From NCBI GenBank assembly GCA_012842935.1, contig DUSC01000211.1, positions 1 to 40,256 of the forward strand: a DNA stretch of 40,256 nucleotides, given 5' to 3'. Position numbers and translations under genes: made by a program. The notes below the pieces were generated by a model. The model saw only the letters and a list, made by a program, of their open reading frames with translations, was not told the origin of the DNA and ran no database searches. The stretch's first letter is position 1, and every line of letters begins with the position of its first letter. This document shows positions 1 through 10,106 of the stretch, piece after piece. The stretch is from Hyphomicrobiales bacterium (GTDB taxonomy: Bacteria > Pseudomonadota > Alphaproteobacteria > Rhizobiales > Rhizobiaceae).

Positions 1-759
1 ATCCTGTTCAATGGCGAGAACCTGCTGGCGGCAAGCGAGACGCGGATGATCGAGATCCGCCGCCACCAGATGGGCATGGTGTTCCAGCACTTCGCCCTGC
101 TTCCGCATCTCAGCGTGCTCGCCAACGTCGCCTTTCCGCTGGAGGTGCAAGGCGTGCCGCGCATCGAACGCGAGGCGCGCGCATCGAAGATGATCGAGCT
201 CGTCGGGCTTGCCGGCAAGGAACGTTTCCTGCCGCGCGAACTCTCCGGCGGCCAGCAGCAGCGCGTCGGCATCGCCCGGTCGCTCGCGGTGGAACCGGAA
301 CTGTGGTTTCTCGACGAGCCGTTCTCGGCCCTCGACCCGCTGATCCGCCGCGAGATGCAGGACGAGTTCATCCGGCTGCAGTCGGTACTGAAGAAGACGA
401 TCGTCTTCATCACGCACGACTTCGACGAGGCGATCCGCCTCGCCGACAAGATCGCCATCATGAAGGACGGCGAGATCGTCCAGGCGGGCACGCCGGAGGA
501 CATCGTGCTCAGTCCGGCGACGCCCTATGTCGCCGAGTTCACGCGCAACGTGCCGAAGGCGAAGGTCGTCAGGGTCGCCTCGATCATGAAGCCCGCCGGC
601 GACGTTGCCGGCCCCTCCGTCCCGTCGACCCTGACCGTTGCGGCGGCCGCCCCGTTGTTCGCAGCGCGCGTTCCCTCACTCGCCGTCGTCGACGCGGCGG
701 GACGGCCGGTCGGTCGGCTCGACCGCGATGACGTGGTCGACCTGATGATGAGTGGCTGA
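1..759 (+). CDS. ABC transporter ATP-binding protein, glycine betaine/proline (ProV/OpuA) type, 5' truncated by window edge, C-terminal CBS-like region
   Basis: Frame 1 open from base 1; signature LSGGQQQRVGIARSLAVEPELWFLDEPFSALDPL, H-loop TIVFITHDFDEAIRLADKIAIM; C-terminal CBS-like PSLAVVDAAGRPVGRLDRDDVVDLM. Confidence 0.93.
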   Translation: MLFNGENLLAASETRMIEIRRHQMGMVFQHFALLPHLSVLANVAFPLEVQGVPRIEREARASKMIELVGLAGKERFLPRELSGGQQQRVGIARSLAVEPELWFLDEPFSALDPLIRREMQDEFIRLQSVLKKTIVFITHDFDEAIRLADKIAIMKDGEIVQAGTPEDIVLSPATPYVAEFTRNVPKAKVVRVASIMKPAGDVAGPSVPSTLTVAAAAPLFAARVPSLAVVDAAGRPVGRLDRDDVVDLMMSG

Positions 760-761
760 CC

Positions 762-2783
762 ATGGCGACACCGGCTCACCAGTTCCTGGCCGCGAGGCAC
801 CACGCGACGCCGAGGTCGGCGCTGACGCCCGCCGGTGCCGGCTGGGCGATTGCGATCGTCGCCTTCCTTGCGCTCTGGCAGTTCGGCGGCGCGCTGAAAT
901 GGGCGTTCGACTATCCGAAGGCCTATGCAATCCCGGCGCAACGCTGGATCGGCGACCTGATGAAGTGGCTGCTCAACGAAGCGAGCTTCGGCCTGTTCAC
1001 CTTCACCGACCTGACGCGCTTCATCGCCGCGGTGATCGACTTCCCCTACCGCATCGTGCTCAGCCTGCTCTCGACCGGCTTCCTTTCCGGCCAGGGGTCG
1101 AGTGCCGTGCAGATCCTGCCGCCGCTCTCCTGGATCGCCGTGATCGCCGTCGCCACGCTGATCGGCTTCCACGCCGGGGGAAGGAAGCTCGCGATCCTTG
1201 TCGCCGCCTGTTTCGGCTTCCTCGCCGCATTCGGCCAATGGACCAGCGCCATGGTGACGCTCGCCTCGATCCTCGTCGCCGTGCCGCTCGGCGTGATCCT
1301 CGGCCTGCTGCTCGGTATCGCAGCCTACCGCTGGCCGCGCTTCGAGCGGGCGCTGACGCCGGCGCTCGACCTGATGCAGACGATCCCGGTGTTCGCCTAT
1401 CTCGTGCCGATCCTGTTCCTGTTCGGCTTCGGCCCGACGGCCGCGGTGGTGGCGACGTTGATCTATGCCATGCCGCCGATGACACGCATCGCCGCTTTGG
1501 CGCTGCGCGGCGTACCTTCCGAGATCCGCGACCTCGGCAGGATGATCGGCTGCACCGGGCGGCAGATGACATGGCGTGTGCTGGTGCCGTCGGCCAAGGA
1601 CAGCCTGATGGTCGGCGTCAACCAGGTGATCATGCTGTCGCTGAACATGGTCATCATCGCCTCGATGATCGGCGCCGGGGGGCTCGGCTTCGACGTGCTC
1701 GCCGCGCTGCGCCGCCTCGATATCGGCGCCGGCCTGGAGGCCGGGATCGCCATCGTCGTGCTCGCGGTAGCTCTCGACCGGGTGAGCCAGGCCTTTGCAC
1801 GGCGGTCCGCCGATGCGCCGCGGCCGGCCGGGAGGAACCTCCTCGCCCGGCATCCCTATACAGCTGCGTCGCTGGCGATCGTCGTCGCCGCCGCGCTCGC
1901 CGGGCTCGTCGTGCCGGCCGTGCAGACCTATCCCGAGACGCTGCGCGTCTCCACCGGCCCGTTCTTCTCCGACGTGGTCGGCTGGATCAACGTCAATTTC
2001 TTCGACACGCTGGAAGCGCTGAAGAACGCGGTGCTGCTCAACGTGCTGGTGCCGCTGAAACGCCTGCTCGGCGGCCTTCCATGGGTCGGCGTCGTCGCAC
2101 TGCTCGCCTTCGGCGGCTGGCGCCTCGGCGGCATGCGGCTGGCGCTTCTCGCCGGGGGACTGTCCTTCTTGATCGCCGCCACCGGCCAGTGGGAGAAGGC
2201 CACGATCACGGTGTACCTGTGCGGCATCTCGGTCGTCATCGCCTCGCTGATCGGCATTCCCGTCGGCATCCTCTCGGCTGAGCGGGAGCGGCTGTGGCGC
2301 TGGGTGCAGGCGGTCATCGATACGCTGCAGACGCTGCCGTCCTTCGTCTACCTGATGCCGGCGGTGATGCTGTTCCGCGTCGGCGACTTCACGGCGATGA
2401 TCGCGGTCGTCGCCTATGCCGTGGCGCCGGCAATCCGCTACACCGCGCTCGGGCTGCAGAAGGTCGACCCGCAGCTGATCGAGGCCGGACGGGCCATGGG
2501 CTGCACCCCCTGGCAGATCCTCACCAAGATCAAGCTGAAACTGGCGCTGCCCGAGATCATGCTGGGGCTGAACCAGACGATCATGTTCGCCCTGTCGATG
2601 CTCGTCATCACGGCGCTGGTCGGAACGCGCGACCTCGGCCAGGAGGTCTACATCGCGCTGACCAAGGCCGATACCGGTCGCGGCCTCGTCGCGGGCCTTG
2701 CCGTCGCCTTCATCGCCATCATCGCCGACCGGCTGATCGCGGCCGGTGCGGCGCGGAGCCGCAAGCGCCTGGGGCTGGCCTGA
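762..2783 (+). CDS. Glycine betaine/proline-type ABC transporter permease with two fused permease domains
   Basis: 673 aa; two BPD_transp_1-like repeats (TPALDLMQTIPVFAYLVPILFLFG...IRDLGRMIGCTGRQMTWRVLVPSA and QAVIDTLQTLPSFVYLMPAVMLFR...LIEAGRAMGCTPWQILTKIKLKLALPEIMLGLNQTIMFALSM); starts 2 nt after the ATPase stop. Confidence 0.93.
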   Translation: MATPAHQFLAARHHATPRSALTPAGAGWAIAIVAFLALWQFGGALKWAFDYPKAYAIPAQRWIGDLMKWLLNEASFGLFTFTDLTRFIAAVIDFPYRIVLSLLSTGFLSGQGSSAVQILPPLSWIAVIAVATLIGFHAGGRKLAILVAACFGFLAAFGQWTSAMVTLASILVAVPLGVILGLLLGIAAYRWPRFERALTPALDLMQTIPVFAYLVPILFLFGFGPTAAVVATLIYAMPPMTRIAALALRGVPSEIRDLGRMIGCTGRQMTWRVLVPSAKDSLMVGVNQVIMLSLNMVIIASMIGAGGLGFDVLAALRRLDIGAGLEAGIAIVVLAVALDRVSQAFARRSADAPRPAGRNLLARHPYTAASLAIVVAAALAGLVVPAVQTYPETLRVSTGPFFSDVVGWINVNFFDTLEALKNAVLLNVLVPLKRLLGGLPWVGVVALLAFGGWRLGGMRLALLAGGLSFLIAATGQWEKATITVYLCGISVVIASLIGIPVGILSAERERLWRWVQAVIDTLQTLPSFVYLMPAVMLFRVGDFTAMIAVVAYAVAPAIRYTALGLQKVDPQLIEAGRAMGCTPWQILTKIKLKLALPEIMLGLNQTIMFALSMLVITALVGTRDLGQEVYIALTKADTGRGLVAGLAVAFIAIIADRLIAAGAARSRKRLGLA

Positions 2784-2784
2784 A

Positions 2785-3678
2785 ATGTACAAGACCAACG
2801 AACAGAGGCTGAGATCCCTGCCCTGCTGGAAAGGCGGCGTCGCCATCGAGCCGCTGCGCGGCGGCATCAGCAACGAGAGCTGGCTGGTGACCGACGGTGC
2901 CGGCAGGCATGTCGTGCGTTTCGGCAAGGACTATCCGTTCCACCATGTGCTGCGCGAGCGCGAGATCATGACGGCGCGCGCCGCGCACGCCGCAGGCTTC
3001 GCGCCCGAACTCCAGTATGCCGAGCCGGGCATCATGGTTTCGGCCTTCATCGAGGCGAAAACCTACGGGCCGAACGACGTGCGCGCCAATGCCGAGCGCA
3101 TCGGCCGGCTCATGCGCGACTTCCACCAGACCATGCCGCGCTACGTCTCGGGGCCCGGCTTCATGTTCTGGGTCTTCCACGTGATCCGCGACTATGCGCG
3201 CACGCTCGACCGAGGCGGCAGCCGCATGGCGCCGGAGCTGCCCTCCTATCTCGCGCTCGCCGACGAGCTGGAGCGGGCTCAGGCACCGTTGCCGATCGTC
3301 TTCGGCCACAACGACCTCCTGCCCGCGAACTTCCTCGACGACGGAGACCGGATCTGGCTGATCGACTTCGAGTATGCCGGCTTCAACACGGCGATGTTCG
3401 ACCTCGCCGGTGCTGCTTCGAATGCCGGCATGAACGACGAGGAGGCGCGGCGCCTGCTAACCGCCTATTTCGGCCATGAGCCGGGCGTCGACATCCTTCG
3501 TTCGCACGCCGCCATGCAATGCGCGTCGCTCCTTCGCGAAGCGATGTGGAGCATGGTCTCCGAACTCCATCTCCGCGCCCCCGGCGTCGACTACGTCGCC
3601 TACACCGGCGAGAACCTGGCGAAGCTGGGAGCGGCGCTGGACCAATACCGCACGATCTACGGAAAGAGCCCATCATGA
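2785..3678 (+). CDS. Phosphotransferase, choline/ethanolamine kinase-like (APH superfamily)
   Basis: LRGGISNESWLVTDGAGRHVVRFG, catalytic loop IVFGHNDLLPANFLDDGDRIWLIDFEYAGFNTAMFDLA; ATG at 2785. Confidence 0.88.
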   Translation: MYKTNEQRLRSLPCWKGGVAIEPLRGGISNESWLVTDGAGRHVVRFGKDYPFHHVLREREIMTARAAHAAGFAPELQYAEPGIMVSAFIEAKTYGPNDVRANAERIGRLMRDFHQTMPRYVSGPGFMFWVFHVIRDYARTLDRGGSRMAPELPSYLALADELERAQAPLPIVFGHNDLLPANFLDDGDRIWLIDFEYAGFNTAMFDLAGAASNAGMNDEEARRLLTAYFGHEPGVDILRSHAAMQCASLLREAMWSMVSELHLRAPGVDYVAYTGENLAKLGAALDQYRTIYGKSPS

Positions 3679-6116
3679 CCCTGCCCAGCCACGCTTCGAT
3701 CGTCGTCATCGGCGGCGGCATCATCGGCTGTTCGACCGCCTACCATCTGGCGCGCGACCACAAGGCCGACGTCGTGCTCATCGAGCAGGGCAAGCTCACC
3801 TCCGGCTCGACCTGGCATGCGGCCGGCCTCGTCGGCCAGCTGCGCTCGTCGGCGTCGATCACCCGCGTGCTGAAGTACTCGGTCGAGCTTTACAAGGGGC
3901 TCGAGGCGGAGACCGGGCTTGCCACCGGCTGGAAAATGACCGGGTGCCTGAGGCTCGCCACCAACCAGGACCGCTGGATCGAGTTCCGCCGGCTGGCCAC
4001 GACGGCGAAGAGCTTCGGCATGGACATGCATCTGCTGTCGCCCGCCGAGGTCAAGGCGATGTGGCCGCTGATGGAGGTCGGCGACCTCGTCGGCGCCTCC
4101 TGGCTGCCGACCGACGGCCAGGCGAGCCCGTCCGACATTACCCAGTCTCTGGCCAAGGGCGCGCGCATGCACGGTGCGAAACTCTACGAAAACGTCCGCG
4201 TCACCGGCTTCGACATGAAGGGCGACCGCATCGTCGCGGTAAGGACCGACAAGGGCGACATCGCCTGCGACAAGGTCGTCAACTGCGCCGGCCAGTGGGC
4301 GCGCCAGCTCGGCGCCAAGGCGGGCATCAACGTGCCGCTGCAGCCGGTCAAGCACCAGTACATCATCACCGAGAAGATCGAGGGCCTTTCCGCCGACGCG
4401 CCGACCATCCGCGATCCCGACCGGCGCACCTACTTCAAGGAGGAGGTCGGCGGGCTGGTGATGGGCGGCTACGAGCCGAACCCGCAGCCGTGGACCACCG
4501 GCGACGTGCCCGACGACTGGGAGTTCCGCCTGTTCGACGACGACTACGACCATTTCGAGCAGCACATGACGCAGGCGATCGAGCGCATCCCGGCGCTGGC
4601 CCATACCGGCGTCAAGCAGATGATCAACGGCCCGGAGAGCTTTACGCCCGACGGCAACTTCATCCTCGGTTCAGCGCCCGAATGCGCCAACATGTATGTC
4701 GGAGCCGGCTTCAACGCCTTCGGCATCGCGTCGGGCGGCGGTGCCGGCTGGGTGCTGGCGCAATGGGTCGTCGACGGCGAGGCACCGCTCGATCTCTGGG
4801 TCGTCGACATCCGCCGCTTCTCCGGCCTGCACCGCGACAGGCAATGGGTCTGCGACCGGACGCTCGAGGCCTACGGCAAGCACTACACGATCGCCTTCCC
4901 GCACGAAGAATATGAAAGCGGCCGGCCGCGCATCGTCTCGCCGCTCTATGAACGGCTGAAGCGCCACCGCGCCGTGTTCGGCTCAAAGCTCGGCTGGGAG
5001 CGGCCGAACTGGTTCGCTCCCGAGGGCATGGAGGCCAAGGACGTCTATTCGATGGGCCGGCAGAACTGGTTCGACGCCGTCGGCGCCGAGCACGCCCACG
5101 TACGCGAGGCAGTCGGCATCTTCGACCAGTCGTCGTTCGCCAAGTACGAACTCGAAGGCCGCGATGCCGGCCGCGCGCTCGACTGGATCTGCGCCAACGA
5201 CGTCGGCAAGCCGGCGGGACGGCTGACCTACACGCAGCTGCTCAACACGCGCGGCGGAATCGAGGCGGATCTGACCGTGGCGCGGCTGTCCGACGATCGC
5301 TTCTACATCGTCACCGGCACCGGTTTCCGCACTCACGATCTCGCCTGGATCGCCGACCACATCGGCGCCGGCCTCGACGCGCGGCTGACCGACGTCACCG
5401 AGGATTTCGGCACGCTGTCGCTGATGGGGCCGAAGGCGCGGCTCGTGCTGGAGACGGTGACCGACGCCGACGTCTCGAACGCCGCCTTCCCGTTCGGCCA
5501 CGTCCGCGAGATCGGCATCGCCGGCAGCACCGTCCGGGCGCTGCGCGTCACCTATGTCGGCGAGCTGGGCTGGGAACTGCACGTTCCGATCGGCGCCATC
5601 GGCGAGGTGTTCGACGCACTGATGGCGGCCGGCGAGCCGTACGGCATCCGCCCGATCGGCTACCGGGCGCTCGAATCGCTCCGCCTCGAGAAGGGCTACC
5701 GCGCCTGGGGCTCGGACATCACGCCGAACGATACGCCCTTCGAAGCCGGTCTCGGCTGGGCAGTGAAGCTCAGGAAGAACACCGACTTCGTCGGGCGCAA
5801 GGCACTAGAGGCGATCGCCGGCCAACCGCTGAAAAAACGCCTCGCCGGGTTCACCGTCCACGATCCGCGCGTCGTCCTCGTCGGTCGAGAGACCATCCTT
5901 CGTGACGGACAGCCAGTCGGCTACCTCACCAGCGGCGGTTACGGCTACACGGTCGGCAGGAACGTCGGCTACGGCTACGTGCGCAACACCGACGGCGTCA
6001 CCGACGAATTCCTCGCCGCGGGCGACTACGCGCTGGTGGTGGCCATGGAGACGGTCCCGGCGGAGATCCATCTCGAACCGCTCTACGACCCGAAGGGCGA
6101 TCGCGTGAAGGGCTGA
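3675..6116 (+). CDS. FAD-dependent oxidoreductase with GcvT-type aminomethyltransferase C-terminus (dimethylglycine/sarcosine dehydrogenase-like)
   Basis: N-term Rossmann IVVIGGGIIGCSTAYHLARD; STWHAAGLVGQLR covalent-FAD-type His motif; C-terminal GcvT-like YVGELGWELHVP, EKGYRAWGSDITPNDTPFEAGLGWAVKL; ATGA overlap with upstream kinase. Confidence 0.93.
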   Translation: MTLPSHASIVVIGGGIIGCSTAYHLARDHKADVVLIEQGKLTSGSTWHAAGLVGQLRSSASITRVLKYSVELYKGLEAETGLATGWKMTGCLRLATNQDRWIEFRRLATTAKSFGMDMHLLSPAEVKAMWPLMEVGDLVGASWLPTDGQASPSDITQSLAKGARMHGAKLYENVRVTGFDMKGDRIVAVRTDKGDIACDKVVNCAGQWARQLGAKAGINVPLQPVKHQYIITEKIEGLSADAPTIRDPDRRTYFKEEVGGLVMGGYEPNPQPWTTGDVPDDWEFRLFDDDYDHFEQHMTQAIERIPALAHTGVKQMINGPESFTPDGNFILGSAPECANMYVGAGFNAFGIASGGGAGWVLAQWVVDGEAPLDLWVVDIRRFSGLHRDRQWVCDRTLEAYGKHYTIAFPHEEYESGRPRIVSPLYERLKRHRAVFGSKLGWERPNWFAPEGMEAKDVYSMGRQNWFDAVGAEHAHVREAVGIFDQSSFAKYELEGRDAGRALDWICANDVGKPAGRLTYTQLLNTRGGIEADLTVARLSDDRFYIVTGTGFRTHDLAWIADHIGAGLDARLTDVTEDFGTLSLMGPKARLVLETVTDADVSNAAFPFGHVREIGIAGSTVRALRVTYVGELGWELHVPIGAIGEVFDALMAAGEPYGIRPIGYRALESLRLEKGYRAWGSDITPNDTPFEAGLGWAVKLRKNTDFVGRKALEAIAGQPLKKRLAGFTVHDPRVVLVGRETILRDGQPVGYLTSGGYGYTVGRNVGYGYVRNTDGVTDEFLAAGDYALVVAMETVPAEIHLEPLYDPKGDRVKG

Positions 6117-6167
6117 CGCCGTCCGGCCGCCCCTCCGAGGTTCCATTCCGACACGAACGAGACGACC

Positions 6168-8585
6168 ATGACCTTCCGTGCCGACCGACACGTCCACATC
6201 CTGATCATCGGCGGCGGTGCCGTCGGCACGTCGGTTGCCTACCACCTCGCGCGCGACGGAGCGAAGGACGTGCTGCTTGTGGAGAAGGCGCAGCTGACCC
6301 ATGGCTGCACCTGGCATGCCGCCGGCCTCGTCGGGCAGTTGAGGGGCAAGCGCAACCTGACGCGGCTGATGCAGAACTCCGTCGCCGTGTTCGACCGCCT
6401 GGAGGAAGAGACCGGCCAGCACATCGCCTGGAAGAAGGTCGGTTCACTCAGACTCGCCGGCAGCCCGGCGCGCTGGAGCGAGATCCGCCGCTCGATGGGC
6501 CAGGCGAAGAGTTTCGGCGTCGAATGCCACTCCCTTTCGGCGGACGAGGCGGCGAAATATTTCCCCTTCATCGTCAAGGAGGGCATCGAAGGCGCAGCCT
6601 TCATCCCCGGCGACGGCTACATCGACCCCTATTCGCTGACCATGGCCTACGCCAGGGGCGCCCGGCAGTACGGCGCGCGGATCGAGGAAGGTGTGAGGGT
6701 CGAGGAGATCGTGGTCAAGAACCGCCGCGCGGTCGGCGTGGCCACCGACGGCGGCACGATTTCCTGCGACATCCTCGTCAACTGCGCCGGCCTTTGGGCC
6801 AAGCGCGTCGGCGCCATGGCCGGCGTGCCACTGGCGGCGGGCGTGGTCGAGCACCAGTACTTCCTCACCGAGAAGAAACTGACGTTCGATCCCGGCCTGA
6901 CGACGCTGCGCGACCCCGACAACAACTTCTATCTGAAGCCTGACACGGGCAGCTTCGCCATCGGCGGCTGGGAGGACGGCACGAAAGGCTGCTGGCGCGG
7001 CATGCCGCCGCTCGACTTCGGCCGCGAGCTGTTCGCACCGAACATGGAGCGGCTGGAACTGTTCGCGCTGCCGGCGGCGAACCGGCTGCCGGTATTGAAC
7101 GAGATCGGCATCCAGACGGTCATCAACGGGCCGATCCCGGTCTCCTTCGACGGCGAGCCGATCATGGGACTGGCGCCGGAGCTCGACAACTTCTACGTCG
7201 CCTGCGGATTCACTGCCGGCATCGCCGCCTCCGGCGGCGCCGGTCTTGCACTCTCCAACATGATCCTCCACGGCGACGCGGGCATGGACCTGTGGCCCTT
7301 CGACGTCCGCCGCTTCGGCGCCGTCCAGGCGCAGGGCCGCTATCTCGAACAACGTGCCATCGAAGCCTACGGCGCCTATTACAAGATCCACTGGCCGGCA
7401 GAGGAAGCGCATGCGGCGCGCGGGCTCAGGCGCTCGCCGCTTCACGAGGAACTGCGCCGGCGCGGCGCCGTGTTCGGCTCCAAGTTCGGCTGGGAGCGGC
7501 CCAACTGGTTTGCCACCGATGACGGCCGGTCGGTCGAACTGGGCAGCTTCGAGGACAGGCCGGGCTGGTTCGACGCCGTCGGCGCCGAGGTGCGCGCCAT
7601 CCGCGAACGCGCTGCGCTGATCGACCAGAGTTCGTTCTCCAAGTTCGAGATCGCCGGCCGCGGCGCCTTCGACGCCCTGCAGCGTATCGCCGCCAACGAC
7701 CTGTCCGGCCCCCCCGGCAAGGCGGTCTACACGCAGCTGTGCAACGAGAAGGGCGGGATCGAGGCCGACGTCACCATCGTGCATGCGGCGGAAGAGCTAT
7801 TCTACCTCGTCACCGGCTCGGGCTTCGGCGTGCGCGACGGCCACTGGGTGTCGCGCCACCTGCCGGCCGGCGTCGTCCTTCGCGACGTCACCAACCGCTT
7901 CGCCACCATCAACCTGTGCGGCCCCCGGGCACGCGACATCCTGCAGAGCGTGTCCGACGACGATCTCTCCAATGCCGCGTTACCCTTCCTCTGCGCGCGC
8001 CGCATAGAGGTCGGCAACGCCGAGGCACTCGCCGTTCGCATCGGCTATGTCGGCGAACTCGGCTACGAACTCTACGTGGCCCAGGAGTACGCCGCGCACG
8101 TCTACGAAACGCTGGAGGCCGCCGGCCGCGAGCACGGCATCGCCAATGCCGGCTACCGCGCCATCGATGCCTGCCGGATGGAAAAGGGCTACCTCTACTG
8201 GTCGGGCGACATCACGCCCGACTACAATCCCTACGAGGCGGGGCTCGGCTTCGCCGTGGCTCTCGACAAGGGCGAATTCATTGGCCGCGAAGCGCTCAGC
8301 CGCATCAAGGCCGAGGGCGTGAAGCGGCGGCTGTGCTCTTTCACGATCGACGGCTTCGCGCCGCTGCACGGTGGCGAGGCGATCATCCTCGAGGGTCGCG
8401 TGGTCGGCTCCACCTCGTCGACCGGCTACGGCTACACGCTCGGCAAGACGATCGCCTTCGGCTACCTTCCCGTCGAAGCGGCCGGGGAAACGGGCTTCGT
8501 GATCGAGGCCTTCGGCAAGTCCTACGCCGCGACCCGCGGTCCGCGCACGCTCTATGACGCGCGCATGGAGAGGCTGAAGGCATGA
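6168..8585 (+). CDS. FAD-dependent oxidoreductase with GcvT domain, paralog of the preceding gene
   Basis: ILIIGGGAVGTSVAYHLARDGAKDVLLVEKAQLTHGCTWHAAGLVGQLR; GcvT part YVGELGYELYVAQEY, EKGYLYWSGDITPDYNPYEAGLGFAV. Confidence 0.93.
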   Translation: MTFRADRHVHILIIGGGAVGTSVAYHLARDGAKDVLLVEKAQLTHGCTWHAAGLVGQLRGKRNLTRLMQNSVAVFDRLEEETGQHIAWKKVGSLRLAGSPARWSEIRRSMGQAKSFGVECHSLSADEAAKYFPFIVKEGIEGAAFIPGDGYIDPYSLTMAYARGARQYGARIEEGVRVEEIVVKNRRAVGVATDGGTISCDILVNCAGLWAKRVGAMAGVPLAAGVVEHQYFLTEKKLTFDPGLTTLRDPDNNFYLKPDTGSFAIGGWEDGTKGCWRGMPPLDFGRELFAPNMERLELFALPAANRLPVLNEIGIQTVINGPIPVSFDGEPIMGLAPELDNFYVACGFTAGIAASGGAGLALSNMILHGDAGMDLWPFDVRRFGAVQAQGRYLEQRAIEAYGAYYKIHWPAEEAHAARGLRRSPLHEELRRRGAVFGSKFGWERPNWFATDDGRSVELGSFEDRPGWFDAVGAEVRAIRERAALIDQSSFSKFEIAGRGAFDALQRIAANDLSGPPGKAVYTQLCNEKGGIEADVTIVHAAEELFYLVTGSGFGVRDGHWVSRHLPAGVVLRDVTNRFATINLCGPRARDILQSVSDDDLSNAALPFLCARRIEVGNAEALAVRIGYVGELGYELYVAQEYAAHVYETLEAAGREHGIANAGYRAIDACRMEKGYLYWSGDITPDYNPYEAGLGFAVALDKGEFIGREALSRIKAEGVKRRLCSFTIDGFAPLHGGEAIILEGRVVGSTSSTGYGYTLGKTIAFGYLPVEAAGETGFVIEAFGKSYAATRGPRTLYDARMERLKA

Positions 8586-9490
8586 CGACCGACATCGACC
8601 GCGCCAGGGAAGTGCTCGGCGGCATCCCTTCGCTTTCGGGCTACAACGGGCCGATCGTGCGGCTCGGCGGGCTGACCAACCTCGTCTTCCAGGTCGGCGC
8701 GTATTGTCTGCGCATACCGGGCAAGGGAACCGAGGAATACATCAACCGCGCCAACGAGGGCGTCGCTGCGTGCGAGGCGGCGAAGGCCGGCGTCAGCCCG
8801 GAGGTGATCCATTTCGACGGGAGGAGCGGCGTCATGGTCACGCGCTTCATCGACGGAGCCCAGACGATGTCGCCGGCCGCCTTCAAGCTCAACGCCGGTG
8901 CTCCCGGGCGCGCGGGCGAGGCTTTCCGCCGGCTGCACATGTCGGGCGCGACGTTTCCGTTCCGGTTCGAACTGTTCGCCATGATCGACGACTACCTGAA
9001 GGTGCTGTCGTCCAAGGACGTGGCGCTGCCGGCCGGCTACCACGACGTCGTGCGCGAGGCCGGCACGGTGCGCGCCGCACTGTCCGCGCACGAACTGCCG
9101 CTCGCCGCCTGCCACTGCGACCCGCTCTGCGAGAACTTCCTCGACACGGGTGAGCGCATGTGGATCGTCGACTGGGAATATTCGGGCATGAACGATCCGA
9201 TGTGGGATCTCGGCGACCTCTCGGTGGAAGGCAAGTTCGACGCCGACCAGGAAGAGGAGATGATCCGCGCCTATTTCGGCGGCGTCCCGCGACCTGCCGA
9301 GCGCGGCCGCATCGTGATCTACAAGGCAATGTGCGATCTCCTGTGGACGTTGTGGGGGCTGATCCAGCTCGCCAACGGCAATCCCGCCGACGACTTCCGC
9401 GCCTATGCCGACGGCCGATTCGCCCGCTGCCGGGCTCTGATGGAAACCGAAGCTTTCGCAGCGCATGTTGCAGCAGTGACGAAGGGATAG
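8582..9490 (+). CDS. Phosphotransferase, choline kinase-like, paralog of 2785..3678
   Basis: LGGLTNLVFQVGAYCLRIPGKGTEEYINR; LPLAACHCDPLCENFLDTGERMWIVDWEYSGMNDPMWDLGDLSVE; ATGA overlap with upstream oxidoreductase. Confidence 0.9.
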   Translation: MTTDIDRAREVLGGIPSLSGYNGPIVRLGGLTNLVFQVGAYCLRIPGKGTEEYINRANEGVAACEAAKAGVSPEVIHFDGRSGVMVTRFIDGAQTMSPAAFKLNAGAPGRAGEAFRRLHMSGATFPFRFELFAMIDDYLKVLSSKDVALPAGYHDVVREAGTVRAALSAHELPLAACHCDPLCENFLDTGERMWIVDWEYSGMNDPMWDLGDLSVEGKFDADQEEEMIRAYFGGVPRPAERGRIVIYKAMCDLLWTLWGLIQLANGNPADDFRAYADGRFARCRALMETEAFAAHVAAVTKG

Positions 9491-9586
9491 GGCGAGGCGG
9501 GCTGCTCGCCCGGTTCCCGCCCAAAAGATGCCACGAAACCGGGCTTCACCGCAGACGAAGAGGATTCGCCGCGACGGAACCATGGC

Positions 9587-10075
9587 ATGGCACGACTGAC
9601 CGACGCCGACCGCCGGTGGCTGCTCACGGCCGGCAGCGCCTCGATGCTCGTGGTGCTGGCAGGTTGCCAGGGCGTGCTGTCGCTCGACCAGACCGAAGGA
9701 AGCTCGGATTCGGCCGAGGCGATCCTCGCCGAGATCCGCGCGCGGAACGGACTTCCGGCGCTCTCGCCCGACGGGAGGCTGGAGCGCGCCGCACGTCAGC
9801 AGGCCGGCTACATGGCGCTGTCGGGAAGGATGGAACACCGCACCGGATGGGGCCGCGACTTCGCGGCGCGCATGAAGGCGAACGGCATCAAGGGGGCGGC
9901 GGCGGAGAACATCGCCTACGGCCGCTGGGAGCCGGGCGAGCTTATACGCATCTGGATGGCTTCGGCGCCACACCGGCGCAACATGCTCGACCCGCGCTTC
10001 ACCCGCTACGGCCTGGGCAACGCCGCGGACGGCAACGGAGGCCGGCGCTACTGGGCGCTGGTGCTGGGCAGCTGA
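9587..10075 (+). CDS. CAP (SCP/PR-1-like) domain protein, probable lipoprotein
   Basis: 162 aa; lipobox-like LVVLAGCQG; ARNGLPALSPDGRLERAARQQAGYMA..., AENIAYG, WMASAPHRRNMLDPRFTRYGLG. Confidence 0.85.
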   Translation: MARLTDADRRWLLTAGSASMLVVLAGCQGVLSLDQTEGSSDSAEAILAEIRARNGLPALSPDGRLERAARQQAGYMALSGRMEHRTGWGRDFAARMKANGIKGAAAENIAYGRWEPGELIRIWMASAPHRRNMLDPRFTRYGLGNAADGNGGRRYWALVLGS

Positions 10076-10106
10076 GCGGCATGACGGCGGTCCTTCCGGG
10101 GTCGTT

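Noticed and set aside
525-2927. 800-aa minus-strand ORF antisense to the ABC permease
   Set aside because: Low-complexity, charge-rich translation (HRQRG/DEQ runs) typical of an antisense shadow of a GC-rich gene; the + strand has clear permease motifs.
9490-9511. Hairpin GGGCGAG-gcgggctg-CTCGCCC after the second kinase gene
   Set aside because: Short 7-bp stem, no T-tract; too common in GC-rich DNA to call a terminator.
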